From an uncultured Lentisphaeria bacterium (GTDB lineage: Bacteria; Verrucomicrobiota; Lentisphaeria; Oligosphaerales; Oligosphaeraceae): 34,667 bases of DNA. Below, one piece after another: positions 15,273 to 23,517 of this stretch. The position numbers and the translations under genes were made by a program. The notes beneath the pieces are model-generated. The model searched no databases, was not told where the DNA came from, and saw only the letters and a list, made by a program, of their open reading frames with translations. The stretch spans positions 1-34,667 of the forward strand of contig CALZPA010000006.1 in NCBI GenBank assembly GCA_945827525.1, in the 5' to 3' direction. How positions within the stretch are numbered: the stretch's first letter is position 1; every line of letters begins with the position of its first letter.

Positions 15273-17086
15273 GGGCGTTTCGTCTGGGAGGGAGTGGGCT
15301 GTCTGGTGGTGGGGTGCGCGTCGCCGTTCTGTGCGTTGCGGCAGGCCTCCTTGAGGGTCAGGAGGTTCTGTCGTCTGCGGTCGAGGCCGGATTTGAGGAG
15401 CCAGGCGCAGCAGATGAGGGTGACGAGGAGGGCGGCGCGGGCGAAGACGTCGCCGTGTCGGGTGTAGAAGGTGGTGCCGAGCTCGGCGGGGGTGTGGATG
15501 GGGAGCTCGTAGACCTGGGCGGCGGCGATGAAGTCGGAGTCGCCCCTGTTGTCCCGGAGGAACGGCGAGATGACGCCGTTGGGGGTGATGTAGCAGGTGT
15601 GGCTGTTGGAGCCGGCGCGGAGGAAGGGGCGGCGGTTCTCGACGGCGCGGAAGACGACGTGGGACATGTGCTGGAAGGCGCCGGCGCTCTGGTTGTACCA
15701 GGAGTCGTTGGTGATGGTGGAGAGGAGCTGCGCGCCGTTGAGGGTGAGCTGGCGTGAGATGTCGGGGAAGACGTCCTCGAAGCAGATGTTGACGCCGAGC
15801 CGGAGTCCGTTGCGGAGGGCGAGCGGATGGTAGCTTTTGCCTGGGGTGAGGTCGCGTCCCATGCCGATGAGGTCGCGGAGCCAGGGGAAGAGGTGTCCGA
15901 GGGGGGTGTATTCGCCGAAGGGCACGCAGTGGATCTTGTCGTAGTAGTCGGCGATGTGGTCGGCGGGGTTGAAGAGTCTGTCGGCGGCGGGGAGGGCGGG
16001 GTCGAGGAGGAAGGCGGTGTTGAAGACGCGGACGTCGTCGGGTGGGCCGTCGGGGTTGAGCCGGTGGTGGATGGCGCCGACGAGGAACTGCGTCTGCGGG
16101 GGGAAGGTCCGCATGAAGGCGTTGCGTGGGAGTCGGTAGCGCTCGTAGTTGAGGGGTGCGGGGATGGCGGCCTCGGGCCAGACGACGAGGGTTGGCTTGG
16201 GGTCGGGCGCGGCGTCGAACGCCTCGCGGGTGAGTCGGGTGTAGGTGTCGAGGGAGGTGTCGAGGATGTCGTCGGACCAGAGGCGCTGCTGGGGGAGGTT
16301 TCCCTGGACGACGAGCGCGTCGAAGGAGGGTGTGTCCGGTCGCGGGAGGGTGTGTGGGAGGTTGGCGGCGATGGCGACGGGCACGAGGAGGGCGGCGAGG
16401 ATGGCGAAGTGCCAGGGGCAGGGGTGGCGTCGTCGGGCGAGGAGCATCCAGGCGATGTGGGTGGCCTCGACGGCGAGGGCGAGGTTGGTGAAGGCGACGA
16501 TGAAGGAGACGCCGTAGACGCCGGTCCAGGCGGCGAGCTGGATGAGTCCGGTTCGCTGGAACTGGCTGATGCCGAGCTGGTTCCAGGGGAAGCCGGTGAG
16601 GAGTGTGGCGCGGAGCCATTCGAGGGCTGTCCAGGCGGCGGCTCCGGCGGTGGCGACGAGGGCGAGTCGGACGGGCGAGGCGATGTAGAGGAGGCTGGCG
16701 CCGGGGAGATGGTCGGCGCGGAGGTCCTTGAGGCGGTCAAGGAGGGCGCAGAGGAGGGCGTACCAGAGCATGGGGTAGAGGGCGCAGTAGGCGGCGAGGA
16801 GCCAGCCGGCGCCGAAGCCGACCTCATTGAGCCAGAGGAGGGAGCTGGCGCAGTGGGTGTAGCCGAAGAGGTAGCCGGTGAAGAGGCGCTGACGCCAGGC
16901 GCGTGGCTGCGGCGCGAAGATGAGCGGCGTCAGGGCGACCCAGGCCAGCAGGTCCCAGCACAGGGGCGGGTAGGCCGCGCTGAGGAGCAGGCCGGACAGG
17001 ACGGCGGCGGCGTTGCGCCAGAACACGAGCGAGGACACCGTGTCGACCAGGGTGAAGGCGATGGGTGAGGAGGGCTTCTTCTCCAT
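15269..17086 (-). CDS. lnt: Apolipoprotein N-acyltransferase
   Basis: This 605-residue inner-membrane enzyme transfers an acyl chain from phospholipid to the N-terminal Cys of lipoproteins, the last step of lipoprotein maturation. About seven hydrophobic segments occupy residues 25-245. A nitrilase-like periplasmic domain follows, with Glu305 (VVWPEAAIP), Lys384 (YDKIHCVPFGEYTPLG) and Cys435 (VNICFEDVFP) as catalytic triad. One more membrane segment lies near the C-terminus (ALLVTLICCAWLL). The conserved NDSWYNQSAGAFQH stretch is also present. It is somewhat longer than the roughly 510 residues of the E. coli enzyme, partly because of an N-terminal extension and a hydrophilic tail. The 3' end overlaps the next gene by four bases. 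Its presence supports a diderm organism. Confidence 0.95.
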   Translation of the reverse strand: MEKKPSSPIAFTLVDTVSSLVFWRNAAAVLSGLLLSAAYPPLCWDLLAWVALTPLIFAPQPRAWRQRLFTGYLFGYTHCASSLLWLNEVGFGAGWLLAAYCALYPMLWYALLCALLDRLKDLRADHLPGASLLYIASPVRLALVATAGAAAWTALEWLRATLLTGFPWNQLGISQFQRTGLIQLAAWTGVYGVSFIVAFTNLALAVEATHIAWMLLARRRHPCPWHFAILAALLVPVAIAANLPHTLPRPDTPSFDALVVQGNLPQQRLWSDDILDTSLDTYTRLTREAFDAAPDPKPTLVVWPEAAIPAPLNYERYRLPRNAFMRTFPPQTQFLVGAIHHRLNPDGPPDDVRVFNTAFLLDPALPAADRLFNPADHIADYYDKIHCVPFGEYTPLGHLFPWLRDLIGMGRDLTPGKSYHPLALRNGLRLGVNICFEDVFPDISRQLTLNGAQLLSTITNDSWYNQSAGAFQHMSHVVFRAVENRRPFLRAGSNSHTCYITPNGVISPFLRDNRGDSDFIAAAQVYELPIHTPAELGTTFYTRHGDVFARAALLVTLICCAWLLKSGLDRRRQNLLTLKEACRNAQNGDAHPTTRQPTPSQTKRP

Positions 17087-17125
17087 GCGTGCCGCGCGTC
17101 CGTCGTCGCTGTCGTGGGCTGAGGG

Positions 17126-18883
17126 TCACATGCTCTCGAGGGTTCCGATGGTGAGGGCGGCGAGTCCGGCCTTGAGGATGTCCCGGACTCTGGCGGAGAG
17201 CTGGAGTCGGGTGGCCCGGAGGGCGTCGGAGTCGGCGTTGAGGACGGAGCAGGCGCGGTAGAAGGCGGAGAAGTCCTTGGCGAGGTCGAGGAGATAGGCG
17301 GCGATGACGGAGGAGTCGAGTTCGCGGGCGGCCTTGCGGAGGGCGTCGCCGTAGGCGGCGCAGCGGATGGCGAGCCGGTGTTCGGCGGGGGTTTCGAGGA
17401 GGCTCCAGTCGGGCTGTGCCTGGGGGGTCTCCTCGGCCTTGCGGAGCATGGAGGCGATGCGGGCGTAGGCGTAGAGGACATAGGGGCCGGTGTCGCCCTC
17501 GAATTTGATGGAGGCCTGGGGGTCGAATTTGATGGTGGTCTTGGGGTTGACCTTGAGGAGCATGAACTTGAGCGCGGCGATGGAGATGACGGCGGCGCGC
17601 TCGTCGAGGTTGTCGGGGAGGCTGTCGCCGGCGCGTTCGACGGTGGCCTCGCGGGCGAGGGCTTGCATCTCGTCCATGAGGTCGTCGGCGTCGACGACGG
17701 TTCCCTCGCGTGACTTCATCTTTCCGGAGGGGAGGTTGACCATGCCGTAGGCCATGTGGGTGAGCTTGTCGGCCCAGCCGTAGCCGAGGGCGCGGAGGAT
17801 GTCGAAGAGGACCTTGAAGTGTCGGATCTGCTCGTCGGCGACGACCCAGATCTGCTGGTCGGGGTTGAAGTCGCGCTGCTTGAGGAGGGTGGTGCCGATG
17901 TCCTGGGTGACGTAGACGGAGGTGCCGTCCTTGCGGAGGACGACCTTGGAGCCCTGTGTGGCGTCGTCGAAGTCGAAGACGACGGCGCCGTCCTCGCGGC
18001 GGCGGAAGACGCCGCGCTCGAGTCCGTCGGCGACGATGTCCTTGCCGAGCATGTAGGTCTGAGACTCGAGGTAGAGCTTGTCGAAGCGGACGCCCATGCG
18101 GGCGTAGGTTTCGGCGAAGCCGTCGAAGACCCACTGGTTCATGGTCTGCCAGAGCTGTCGGACCTGCGGGTCGTTGTCCTCCCAGGCCTTGAGCATGGCC
18201 TGGGTGGCCTGTCCGATCTCGGTCTCAAGGAAGAGCTCGTCGTCGGTCTTGTCGGCGAGTTCGGGCTTCTGCTGGCGCAGTTCGGTGACCTGCCGCTTGA
18301 ATTCGCGGTCGTAGGTGACGTAGAAGTCGCCGACGAGGTGGTCTCCCTTCTTGCCGGCGGTCTGTGGGGTGACGCCGTTGCCGAAGCGCTGGTAGGCGAG
18401 CATGGACTTGCAGATGTGGATGCCGCGGTCGTTGACGAGGTTGACGCGGATGACGTCGTGTCCGGCGGCCTCGAGGATGGAGGCGGTGGCCATGCCGATG
18501 CAGTTGTTGCGGACGTGTCCGAGGTGCTGCGGCTTGTTGGTGTTGGGGGCGGAGAATTCGATGAGGATGCGCCGGCGCTCGTCCTGGGGGAGCCTGGCGC
18601 CGTCGAGGATGGCGGTGGGGCTGGCGACGGTGTCGCGCATGAGGGCGTCGGTCTTGAGGGTGACGTTGACGAAGGCCTTGACGACGTCGGCGCTCTGGAC
18701 ATCGGGGTGCTGGAGGAGCCTGTCGCGGACCTGCTGTGCGACCTGCATGGGGTTCTGCCGGAGGGCCTTGGCGAAGGTGAAGCAGTTGACGGTGAGGTCG
18801 GCGCTGAAGTTGGGCGGGCAGATGTCGGCGGTGACGGGGATGCCGAAGTGCTGGGACAGATCCTGGAGGAAGGTGAAGTTCAT
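17126..18883 (-). CDS. argS: Arginyl-tRNA synthetase
   Basis: This 585-residue class I synthetase charges tRNA-Arg. The N-terminal region recognises the tRNA elbow (Add1-like, residues 1-100). The HIGH motif is HLGH (120-123) inside FSAPNTNKPQHLGHVRNN. The KMSK region reads GKMKSREGTVV, a common variant in ArgS, where the lysine can be displaced. The anticodon-binding helical domain occupies the last 130 residues, with the DALRbinding feature near FSAFYRACSVL, and ends in the usual short hydrophobic tail. No SD is evident before the ATG at 18883. A 79-base G-rich (plus-strand) gap separates it from hisD upstream, and a 39-base gap from lnt downstream. Confidence 0.95.
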   Translation of the reverse strand: MNFTFLQDLSQHFGIPVTADICPPNFSADLTVNCFTFAKALRQNPMQVAQQVRDRLLQHPDVQSADVVKAFVNVTLKTDALMRDTVASPTAILDGARLPQDERRRILIEFSAPNTNKPQHLGHVRNNCIGMATASILEAAGHDVIRVNLVNDRGIHICKSMLAYQRFGNGVTPQTAGKKGDHLVGDFYVTYDREFKRQVTELRQQKPELADKTDDELFLETEIGQATQAMLKAWEDNDPQVRQLWQTMNQWVFDGFAETYARMGVRFDKLYLESQTYMLGKDIVADGLERGVFRRREDGAVVFDFDDATQGSKVVLRKDGTSVYVTQDIGTTLLKQRDFNPDQQIWVVADEQIRHFKVLFDILRALGYGWADKLTHMAYGMVNLPSGKMKSREGTVVDADDLMDEMQALAREATVERAGDSLPDNLDERAAVISIAALKFMLLKVNPKTTIKFDPQASIKFEGDTGPYVLYAYARIASMLRKAEETPQAQPDWSLLETPAEHRLAIRCAAYGDALRKAARELDSSVIAAYLLDLAKDFSAFYRACSVLNADSDALRATRLQLSARVRDILKAGLAALTIGTLESM

Positions 18884-18962
18884 GTTGCGGTTGTGTGTGG
18901 TGGGGGAGGGGCAGGTGGGTGGTGGTGGTGTGGGCGTGGGCGCGGCGGCGGTGTGGCCTGGT

Positions 18963-20264
18963 TCAGCGGAGCGGGCGGTCGCGTCGGATGGCGGCGGAGT
19001 TGCCGTGTCCGTCGAGTCCCTCGCGTCGGGCGAAGGTCTCGATGAGGGGGAGTTCTCGGAGGAGTGCGTCCTGGCCGTACTCGACCATGCTCATGCGGCG
19101 GAAGAAGAGCTCGACGGTGAGTCCGGAGAAGTAGCGTCCGGCGCCGCCGGTGGGGAGGACGTGGGAGGGGCCGGCGACGAAGTCGCCGACGGGCTCGGGA
19201 GTCCAGGGGCCGAGGAAGATGGCGCCGCAGGCCTGGACGCCCTCGGCGGTCTGCCGCGGGTTCTCGGTCATGATCTCGAGGTGCTCGGGGGCATAGTCGG
19301 TGGCGAGGCGGGTGGCCTGCTCGAGGGAGTCGACGGCGATGAGGAAGACGCCGTTGGAGAGGACTTTGCGGACGCATTCGCTGCGTGAGAGGCGCGCGCT
19401 CTGGGCGTCGAGCTCGTCGCGGACCTGGGCGATGAGTTCCTGGGAGGTGGCGACGAGGACGGCCTGCTCGCGTCCGGAGCCGTGTTCGGCCTGCGAGAGG
19501 AGGTCGGCGGCGATGTAGGCGGGGCTGGCGGTGTGGTCGGCGATGATCATGATCTCGGAGGGTCCGGCGACGAGGTCGAGGGCGACCTCGCCGTACATGA
19601 GTCGCTTGGCGGCGGTGACGTAGGCGTTGCCGGGGCCGACGATCTTCTCGGCCTTGCGGATGGTCTGGGTGCCGTAGCCCATGGCGGCGATGCCGTAGAC
19701 GCCGCCGAGCCGGTAGACCTCGGTGACGCCGGCGGCGCGGCAGGCGAAGAGGATGGCGGGGTTGACGCGTCCGCCGGGGCCGGGCGGGGTGATGACGCAG
19801 ATTTCGCGGACGCCGGCGGCGGCGGCGATGGCGGCGGTGTGGACGGTGGTGGAGACGAGTGGGGCGGTGCCTCCGGGGATGTAGCAGGCGACGCGGTCGA
19901 GGGGGGCGAACTTCTCGCCGAGGGTCACGCCTGGACGCGGCGAGAAGGACCAGGGCTGGGGGAGGCGCTGTCGCGAGAACTGGCCGACGTGTTCGACGGC
20001 GGCGCGGATGGCGGTCTTCGTCTCCTCGTCCATCTGGGCCTCGGCCTGGTCGAGCTCCGCGTCGGGGACGCGGAACTGGTCGGGGGTCAGGTCGGCGTGG
20101 TCGAACTTGGCGGCGTAGCGGGCGACGGCGGCGTCGCCCTCGCGGCGGATGTCGGCGAGGATGGGGGCGACGGCGGCGTCGATGGCGGGGTCGAACGCGG
20201 AGCGCTGGAGCAGGGGCTTGAGGTCGTCGCGGAAGGAGGGCGAGCTGGAGAGGAGGATTTTCAT
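18963..20264 (-). CDS. hisD: Histidinol dehydrogenase
   Basis: This 433-residue zinc enzyme oxidises L-histidinol to L-histidine in two NAD-dependent steps. All key residues are present at positions one off from the E. coli enzyme: zinc ligands Gln258 and His261 (LLSQAEHGSGRE), Asp361 (GDFVAGPSH) and His420 (EGLDGHGNSA), and the catalytic Glu327-His328 pair (APEHLEI). The glycine-rich GPGNAYVTAAKRLMYG region is conserved. No other histidine biosynthesis gene is visible nearby, so his genes are scattered. It follows the metal-tail protein gene with a 93-base gap, and precedes argS. Confidence 0.96.
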   Translation of the reverse strand: MKILLSSSPSFRDDLKPLLQRSAFDPAIDAAVAPILADIRREGDAAVARYAAKFDHADLTPDQFRVPDAELDQAEAQMDEETKTAIRAAVEHVGQFSRQRLPQPWSFSPRPGVTLGEKFAPLDRVACYIPGGTAPLVSTTVHTAAIAAAAGVREICVITPPGPGGRVNPAILFACRAAGVTEVYRLGGVYGIAAMGYGTQTIRKAEKIVGPGNAYVTAAKRLMYGEVALDLVAGPSEIMIIADHTASPAYIAADLLSQAEHGSGREQAVLVATSQELIAQVRDELDAQSARLSRSECVRKVLSNGVFLIAVDSLEQATRLATDYAPEHLEIMTENPRQTAEGVQACGAIFLGPWTPEPVGDFVAGPSHVLPTGGAGRYFSGLTVELFFRRMSMVEYGQDALLRELPLIETFARREGLDGHGNSAAIRRDRPLR

Positions 20265-20357
20265 GGTGTCGGCGGGCAGAGGGGAGGCGGTTTCTATCGT
20301 GGGGGTGGCGCGCAGGCGCCGGATGGGGGGCGGGGACGGGGAGGCCGTCGCCGCCCG

Positions 20358-20720
20358 TCAGGAATGGTGGTGGTGGCCGCAGCCGCAGTCGCAGTCGTCG
20401 TCGTCGTCTGGGAGGTCATGTATTTCGAGGTCGTCGTCGCCCTTGGAGACGAGTTTGATGGAGGGGTCGACCTTGACGAGGACGAAGTAGTCGGCGTCCT
20501 TGAGGAGGGGCGTGCCGTCGGAGGGGAGGATGTTGCGGGCGGCGCTGGAGGGGATCTGGAAGAGGGTGCCGTCGTCGGCGACGCAGGCGATGCGTCCGTT
20601 GGTGACGGAGGCCCGTCCTCGGAGGCACTGGAGGCTGACCTTCTGGCTCTGCGGGTCGGTGACCTTGACGAAGACGACGCAGAGCTTGCGTCCCTCGAGC
20701 TGCTGTGGGGAGACCGTCAT
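20358..20720 (-). CDS. Small protein with Asp/Cys/His-rich metal-binding-like tail
   Basis: This is a 120-residue protein that I do not recognise. The ORF track merges it into a 428-residue shadow ORF. The proposed start is the ATG at 20720 (MTVSPQQLEG), after a C-rich repeat leader. Residues 1-100 look like a compact beta-rich domain (KLCVVFVKVTD, RASVTNGRIACVADDGTLFQIP, ADYFVLVKVD). The last 16 residues are DDDDDCDCGCGHHHHS: an acidic run, three alternating Cys and four His. Such tails occur in metallochaperones and metal-storage proteins for Ni, Zn or Co. Its neighbour hisD is a zinc enzyme and the gene before it encodes a glycyl radical enzyme, but neither link is established. Codon use fits the neighbours. 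Confidence 0.7.
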   Translation of the reverse strand: MTVSPQQLEGRKLCVVFVKVTDPQSQKVSLQCLRGRASVTNGRIACVADDGTLFQIPSSAARNILPSDGTPLLKDADYFVLVKVDPSIKLVSKGDDDLEIHDLPDDDDDCDCGCGHHHHS

Positions 20721-20738
20721 GGGCGTGTGGCGGGTGGT

Positions 20739-20834
20739 GGATGGGGTGGATGGGGGATGGATGGGGCGAATGGGGGGATGGATGGGGCGAAGGGGGCGGA
20801 TGGGGCGAAGGGGGCGGATGGGGCGCACGGCGTC
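20739..20834. repeat. GGATGGGGCGAAGGGGGC repeats in leader of the metal-tail gene
   Basis: Two exact 18-bp units, GATGGGGCGAAGGGGGCG (20781-20798 and 20799-20816), are followed by a diverged unit (20817-20834) and preceded by related GGATGGGG copies from 20739. On the plus strand it has many G-runs. On the minus strand the transcript would be C-rich and nearly G-free for about 90 bases, just before the start codon. The frame reading PIRPLRPIRPL is not part of a supported gene. Confidence 0.8.
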
Positions 20835-20870
20835 CGCCCCCGGCTCCAGTCGTTTGGCGCACAGTCTGAC

Positions 20871-20876
20871 AATATA
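20871..20876 (-). promoter_or_regulatory. Possible -10 element upstream of the metal-tail gene
   Basis: TATATT on the minus strand lies about 150 bases before the ATG at 20720 and just after the glycyl radical enzyme stop. A convincing -35 at 17 bases is missing (CTGGAG). If used, it would place the C-rich repeat in the 5' leader and start a unit running through hisD to the terminator at 7620. Confidence 0.35.
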
Positions 20877-20926
20877 GCCTTTGAACGGCAAAACTCCAGC
20901 GTGGCGGTCATCTGGGGGAGGCGTGG

Positions 20927-23044
20927 TCAGTGTGCCTCCGCGGTGTCGATGAAGGCGTCCTGGAGGTCGCGGGTGAGGTCGTTGAAGCGTGTGTTCCAGC
21001 CGCAGACGCGGACTTGGAGGTTGCGGTGGCGTTCGGGGTTTTGCTGTGCGTCGCGGAGGACGGCGGGGTCGAGGACATTGAAGTGGACGAAGAGTCCGCC
21101 GACGTTGAAGTAGGTTCGGATGAGGGAGGGGATGACCTTGTGTCCGTCGGGTCCGGCGAGTGCGGAGGGGTGGAGGGTGACGTCGAGGACGGTGCCGTCG
21201 GGGCAGTCGGCGTGGGGGATGCGCGCGGCGGAGAGGAGCATGGCGGTGACGCCCTCGGTGTCGGCCCCGAGGGTGGGGTCGATGTTTTTGGAGAGGTTGG
21301 AGTGGGCGAGGCGTCCGTCGGGGGTGGCGCCGGTCTGCCGTCCGTAGTCGATGAAGTGGTCGATGGACCAGATGCCGCACTGGAAGTGGCCGCCCTTGGC
21401 GTTGGGCTCGCGGTTGATGCGGGCGGCGATGGCGGCGGCGAGTTCGGCGAGGAGGCTGTCGGCGGCGGGGTCGTTGTGTCCGTACTTGGGCGCCTTGGCG
21501 AGGAGTCGCCGCCGGAGCTGCTCGTGTCCCTGCCAGTTGTCGCGGAGGATGCGGCGGAGCTCGTCCCAGGAGACGAGATGGTGCTGGAAGACGGCGTAGT
21601 CGATGGCGGCGAGGGAGTCGGCGAGGGTGGCGATGGCGGCGCACATGATGCCGGAGGTGGCGTAGGTGGTACCGGCCTGGGAGACGTCTCGGCGGCTGTC
21701 GATGCAGCAGGTGAAGGAGCCGGAGAGGAAGGGCGAGGGGTTGACCTGTGGCCAGGCGCGCTCCCAGTCGCGGGCGGTGCGGCAGGTGTCGGCGACGATG
21801 GTGTCGAGGAGGTCGAGGGCGCGTTTTCTGACGTCGGCGAAGGAGCTCGGTGGCGTGGGGTCGTCGAGGATGAGTTCGGCGATGCGCGCGAGGTTGATGG
21901 TGGCGCTCATGGTGCAGGAGAGTTCCTTGCCCATGATGGCGGGCTCGTAGCAGCCGATGGGGAGGAAGTCGATGACGTCCTCGGGTCGCTTGCCGTGGCG
22001 GGTGAACATGTCGTAGGCGGTGTCGTCGTTGGCGAAGACGATGGCGTTCTGGCCGTGGCGGATGGCGTCGGCGAGAAGGTCGAGGCGCGCGTCCGAGGTT
22101 CCGCGGTGGACGCGGAAGGAGAGTTTGGGGTCGATGGCGGCTCGTTTCCGCCAGCAGTCGAAGGCGAGGTCGGTGAGTTCGTTGGCGAGGTCGTGTCCGT
22201 CGGGTGTCCGTCCGCCGAAGCAGATGTTGTTGCCGGCGCCGAAGTGCTGGGAGGAGAATTTGTCGAAGAAGAAGCAGGTGAGTTCGGCGGCCTGCTCGCG
22301 GGTGAGGATGCCGGCCTGGAGGTCGTGGCGGTAGAAGGGGAGGAAGAGCTGGTCGAAGGTGCCCTGGGAGCGGACGTACTCGCCCTCGATCTCCTGTATC
22401 TGGTTGAAGAGGAAGGCGAGCTGGAGGGCCTGGTGGTAGGTCTGCGGCGGGTTGTCGGCGATGGCGTCGAGGGTGTCGATGACGCGGACGGCGTGGGCTC
22501 TGCGGGCGGTGTCGGCGAGGCGGCGGACGTAGGCGGAGGCGGCGTCGTAGACGATGGTGACGGCGGTGAGGAAGTTGCGCTCGTCGTCGGACTGGGCGAG
22601 GGGGAGGGCGTTCTGGGCGCGGTCATGGAGTCCTCGGAGCCCAAGGGCGAGGATGCTTCTCCAGTCGGGTGAGGTGTGCGAGAGGTCGAGGGTGGGCCAG
22701 GCGACGTTGCGCGCGGCCCAGGGGCAGGGTTCGATGGCGTCGCCGGCCTGTCGTCTCCAGGTGCTCTGGAGGTGCCAGAGGAGCCGTCCGGAGTCGATGT
22801 GGTCGGCGAACCAGTCTTGCGGGTCGACGCGGAGCCGCGCGTGTCGGAGGATGAGTTCGAGGGCGCGGGCGCGGATGAGGATGCGGGGGGTGCCGTCGGC
22901 CTCGCCGTCGGCGACGAGCCGTTCGAGTTGCGGGCGGAGCTGTTCTGCGCTTTGTCCGGATGCGTCGTCGAAGGGGATGTCGGGGCTGTACTGGCGGTCT
23001 AGGCTGTCCCTGACTTGGTCGTAGGTGTTCCAGAGTTGGGTCAT
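20927..23044 (-). CDS. Uncharacterised glycyl radical enzyme (PFL-like)
   Basis: This 705-residue enzyme has an SD, AGGAAGA, seven bases before the ATG. The thiyl Cys is Cys365 in IGCYEPAIMG, in the GCxE form seen in eliminating glycyl radical enzymes rather than the CC of pyruvate formate-lyase. The glycyl radical site is Gly682 in LQVRVCGWNTRFNDL, with Trp where most family members have Tyr (RVxGY). The N-terminal PFL domain includes SSQHFGAGNNICFGG and FRVHRGTSD. The length is short compared with the usual 760-850 residues. The substrate cannot be assigned; GCxEP favours a dehydratase-like reaction, which is inference. No radical SAM activating enzyme lies in the window, so it must be activated by one encoded elsewhere. 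The enzyme implies anaerobic life. Confidence 0.88.
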   Translation of the reverse strand: MTQLWNTYDQVRDSLDRQYSPDIPFDDASGQSAEQLRPQLERLVADGEADGTPRILIRARALELILRHARLRVDPQDWFADHIDSGRLLWHLQSTWRRQAGDAIEPCPWAARNVAWPTLDLSHTSPDWRSILALGLRGLHDRAQNALPLAQSDDERNFLTAVTIVYDAASAYVRRLADTARRAHAVRVIDTLDAIADNPPQTYHQALQLAFLFNQIQEIEGEYVRSQGTFDQLFLPFYRHDLQAGILTREQAAELTCFFFDKFSSQHFGAGNNICFGGRTPDGHDLANELTDLAFDCWRKRAAIDPKLSFRVHRGTSDARLDLLADAIRHGQNAIVFANDDTAYDMFTRHGKRPEDVIDFLPIGCYEPAIMGKELSCTMSATINLARIAELILDDPTPPSSFADVRKRALDLLDTIVADTCRTARDWERAWPQVNPSPFLSGSFTCCIDSRRDVSQAGTTYATSGIMCAAIATLADSLAAIDYAVFQHHLVSWDELRRILRDNWQGHEQLRRRLLAKAPKYGHNDPAADSLLAELAAAIAARINREPNAKGGHFQCGIWSIDHFIDYGRQTGATPDGRLAHSNLSKNIDPTLGADTEGVTAMLLSAARIPHADCPDGTVLDVTLHPSALAGPDGHKVIPSLIRTYFNVGGLFVHFNVLDPAVLRDAQQNPERHRNLQVRVCGWNTRFNDLTRDLQDAFIDTAEAH

Positions 23045-23071
23045 GGGGGTCTTCCTGGGGGTGGCGTGGGG

Positions 23072-23512
23072 TCAGTAGGCCTGTGGGATGGGGATGCCCT
23101 GGAGGTCTGGGCTCTGGGTGTCCTTGGCGAGCTCGACGGAGGCGTGCCAGAGTCGTGGGGAGCCGTCGGCGGCGCGGTGGAGGTGGCGGACGAGGTTGAG
23201 TGCGCGGACGCCGGCGTCGACGTCGAGTCCGTTCTGGGAGAAGGTGGCGTAGCAGGAGCGGAGGAAGTCGGCGTAGGCGCGACGGGCGCGCTGGAAGTCG
23301 GTGGCCATTTCCGAGGCGGAGATGCAGGCGGCGACGATGTGCGCGGCCTCCTGGGTCTGCTGGGGCGTGAACCAGAGCTTCTGTCCTTCGCGCGGGGTTC
23401 GCTCGGCGGTGAGTCGGGGCTGGCTGTTGCCGTGGGGGGCGAGTGAGGCGCAGGAGGGGGCGAGGAGGAGCGCGGCGGCGAGGGCGAGGAGGTGGGCGTG
23501 CTGGAGGCGCAT
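23072..23512 (-). CDS. Small secreted, possibly lipoprotein, unknown
   Basis: This is a 146-residue protein. The start is either the ATG at 23512, five bases after the MgtC stop, or the ATG at 23530, inside the mgtC end (adds MRKLAT). The ORF track version of 245 residues is a shadow upstream of this. The N-terminus is a signal peptide (HAHLLALAAALLLAPSC); Cys after APS is a loose lipobox, so it may be a lipoprotein. The mature part is helical and charged, with a stretch EAAHIVAACISASEMATDFQRARRAY. There is no recognised family. It sits between mgtC and the glycyl radical enzyme gene (27-base gap), so is likely co-transcribed. Confidence 0.6.
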   Translation of the reverse strand: MRLQHAHLLALAAALLLAPSCASLAPHGNSQPRLTAERTPREGQKLWFTPQQTQEAAHIVAACISASEMATDFQRARRAYADFLRSCYATFSQNGLDVDAGVRALNLVRHLHRAADGSPRLWHASVELAKDTQSPDLQGIPIPQAY

Positions 23513-23517
23513 GGTGG

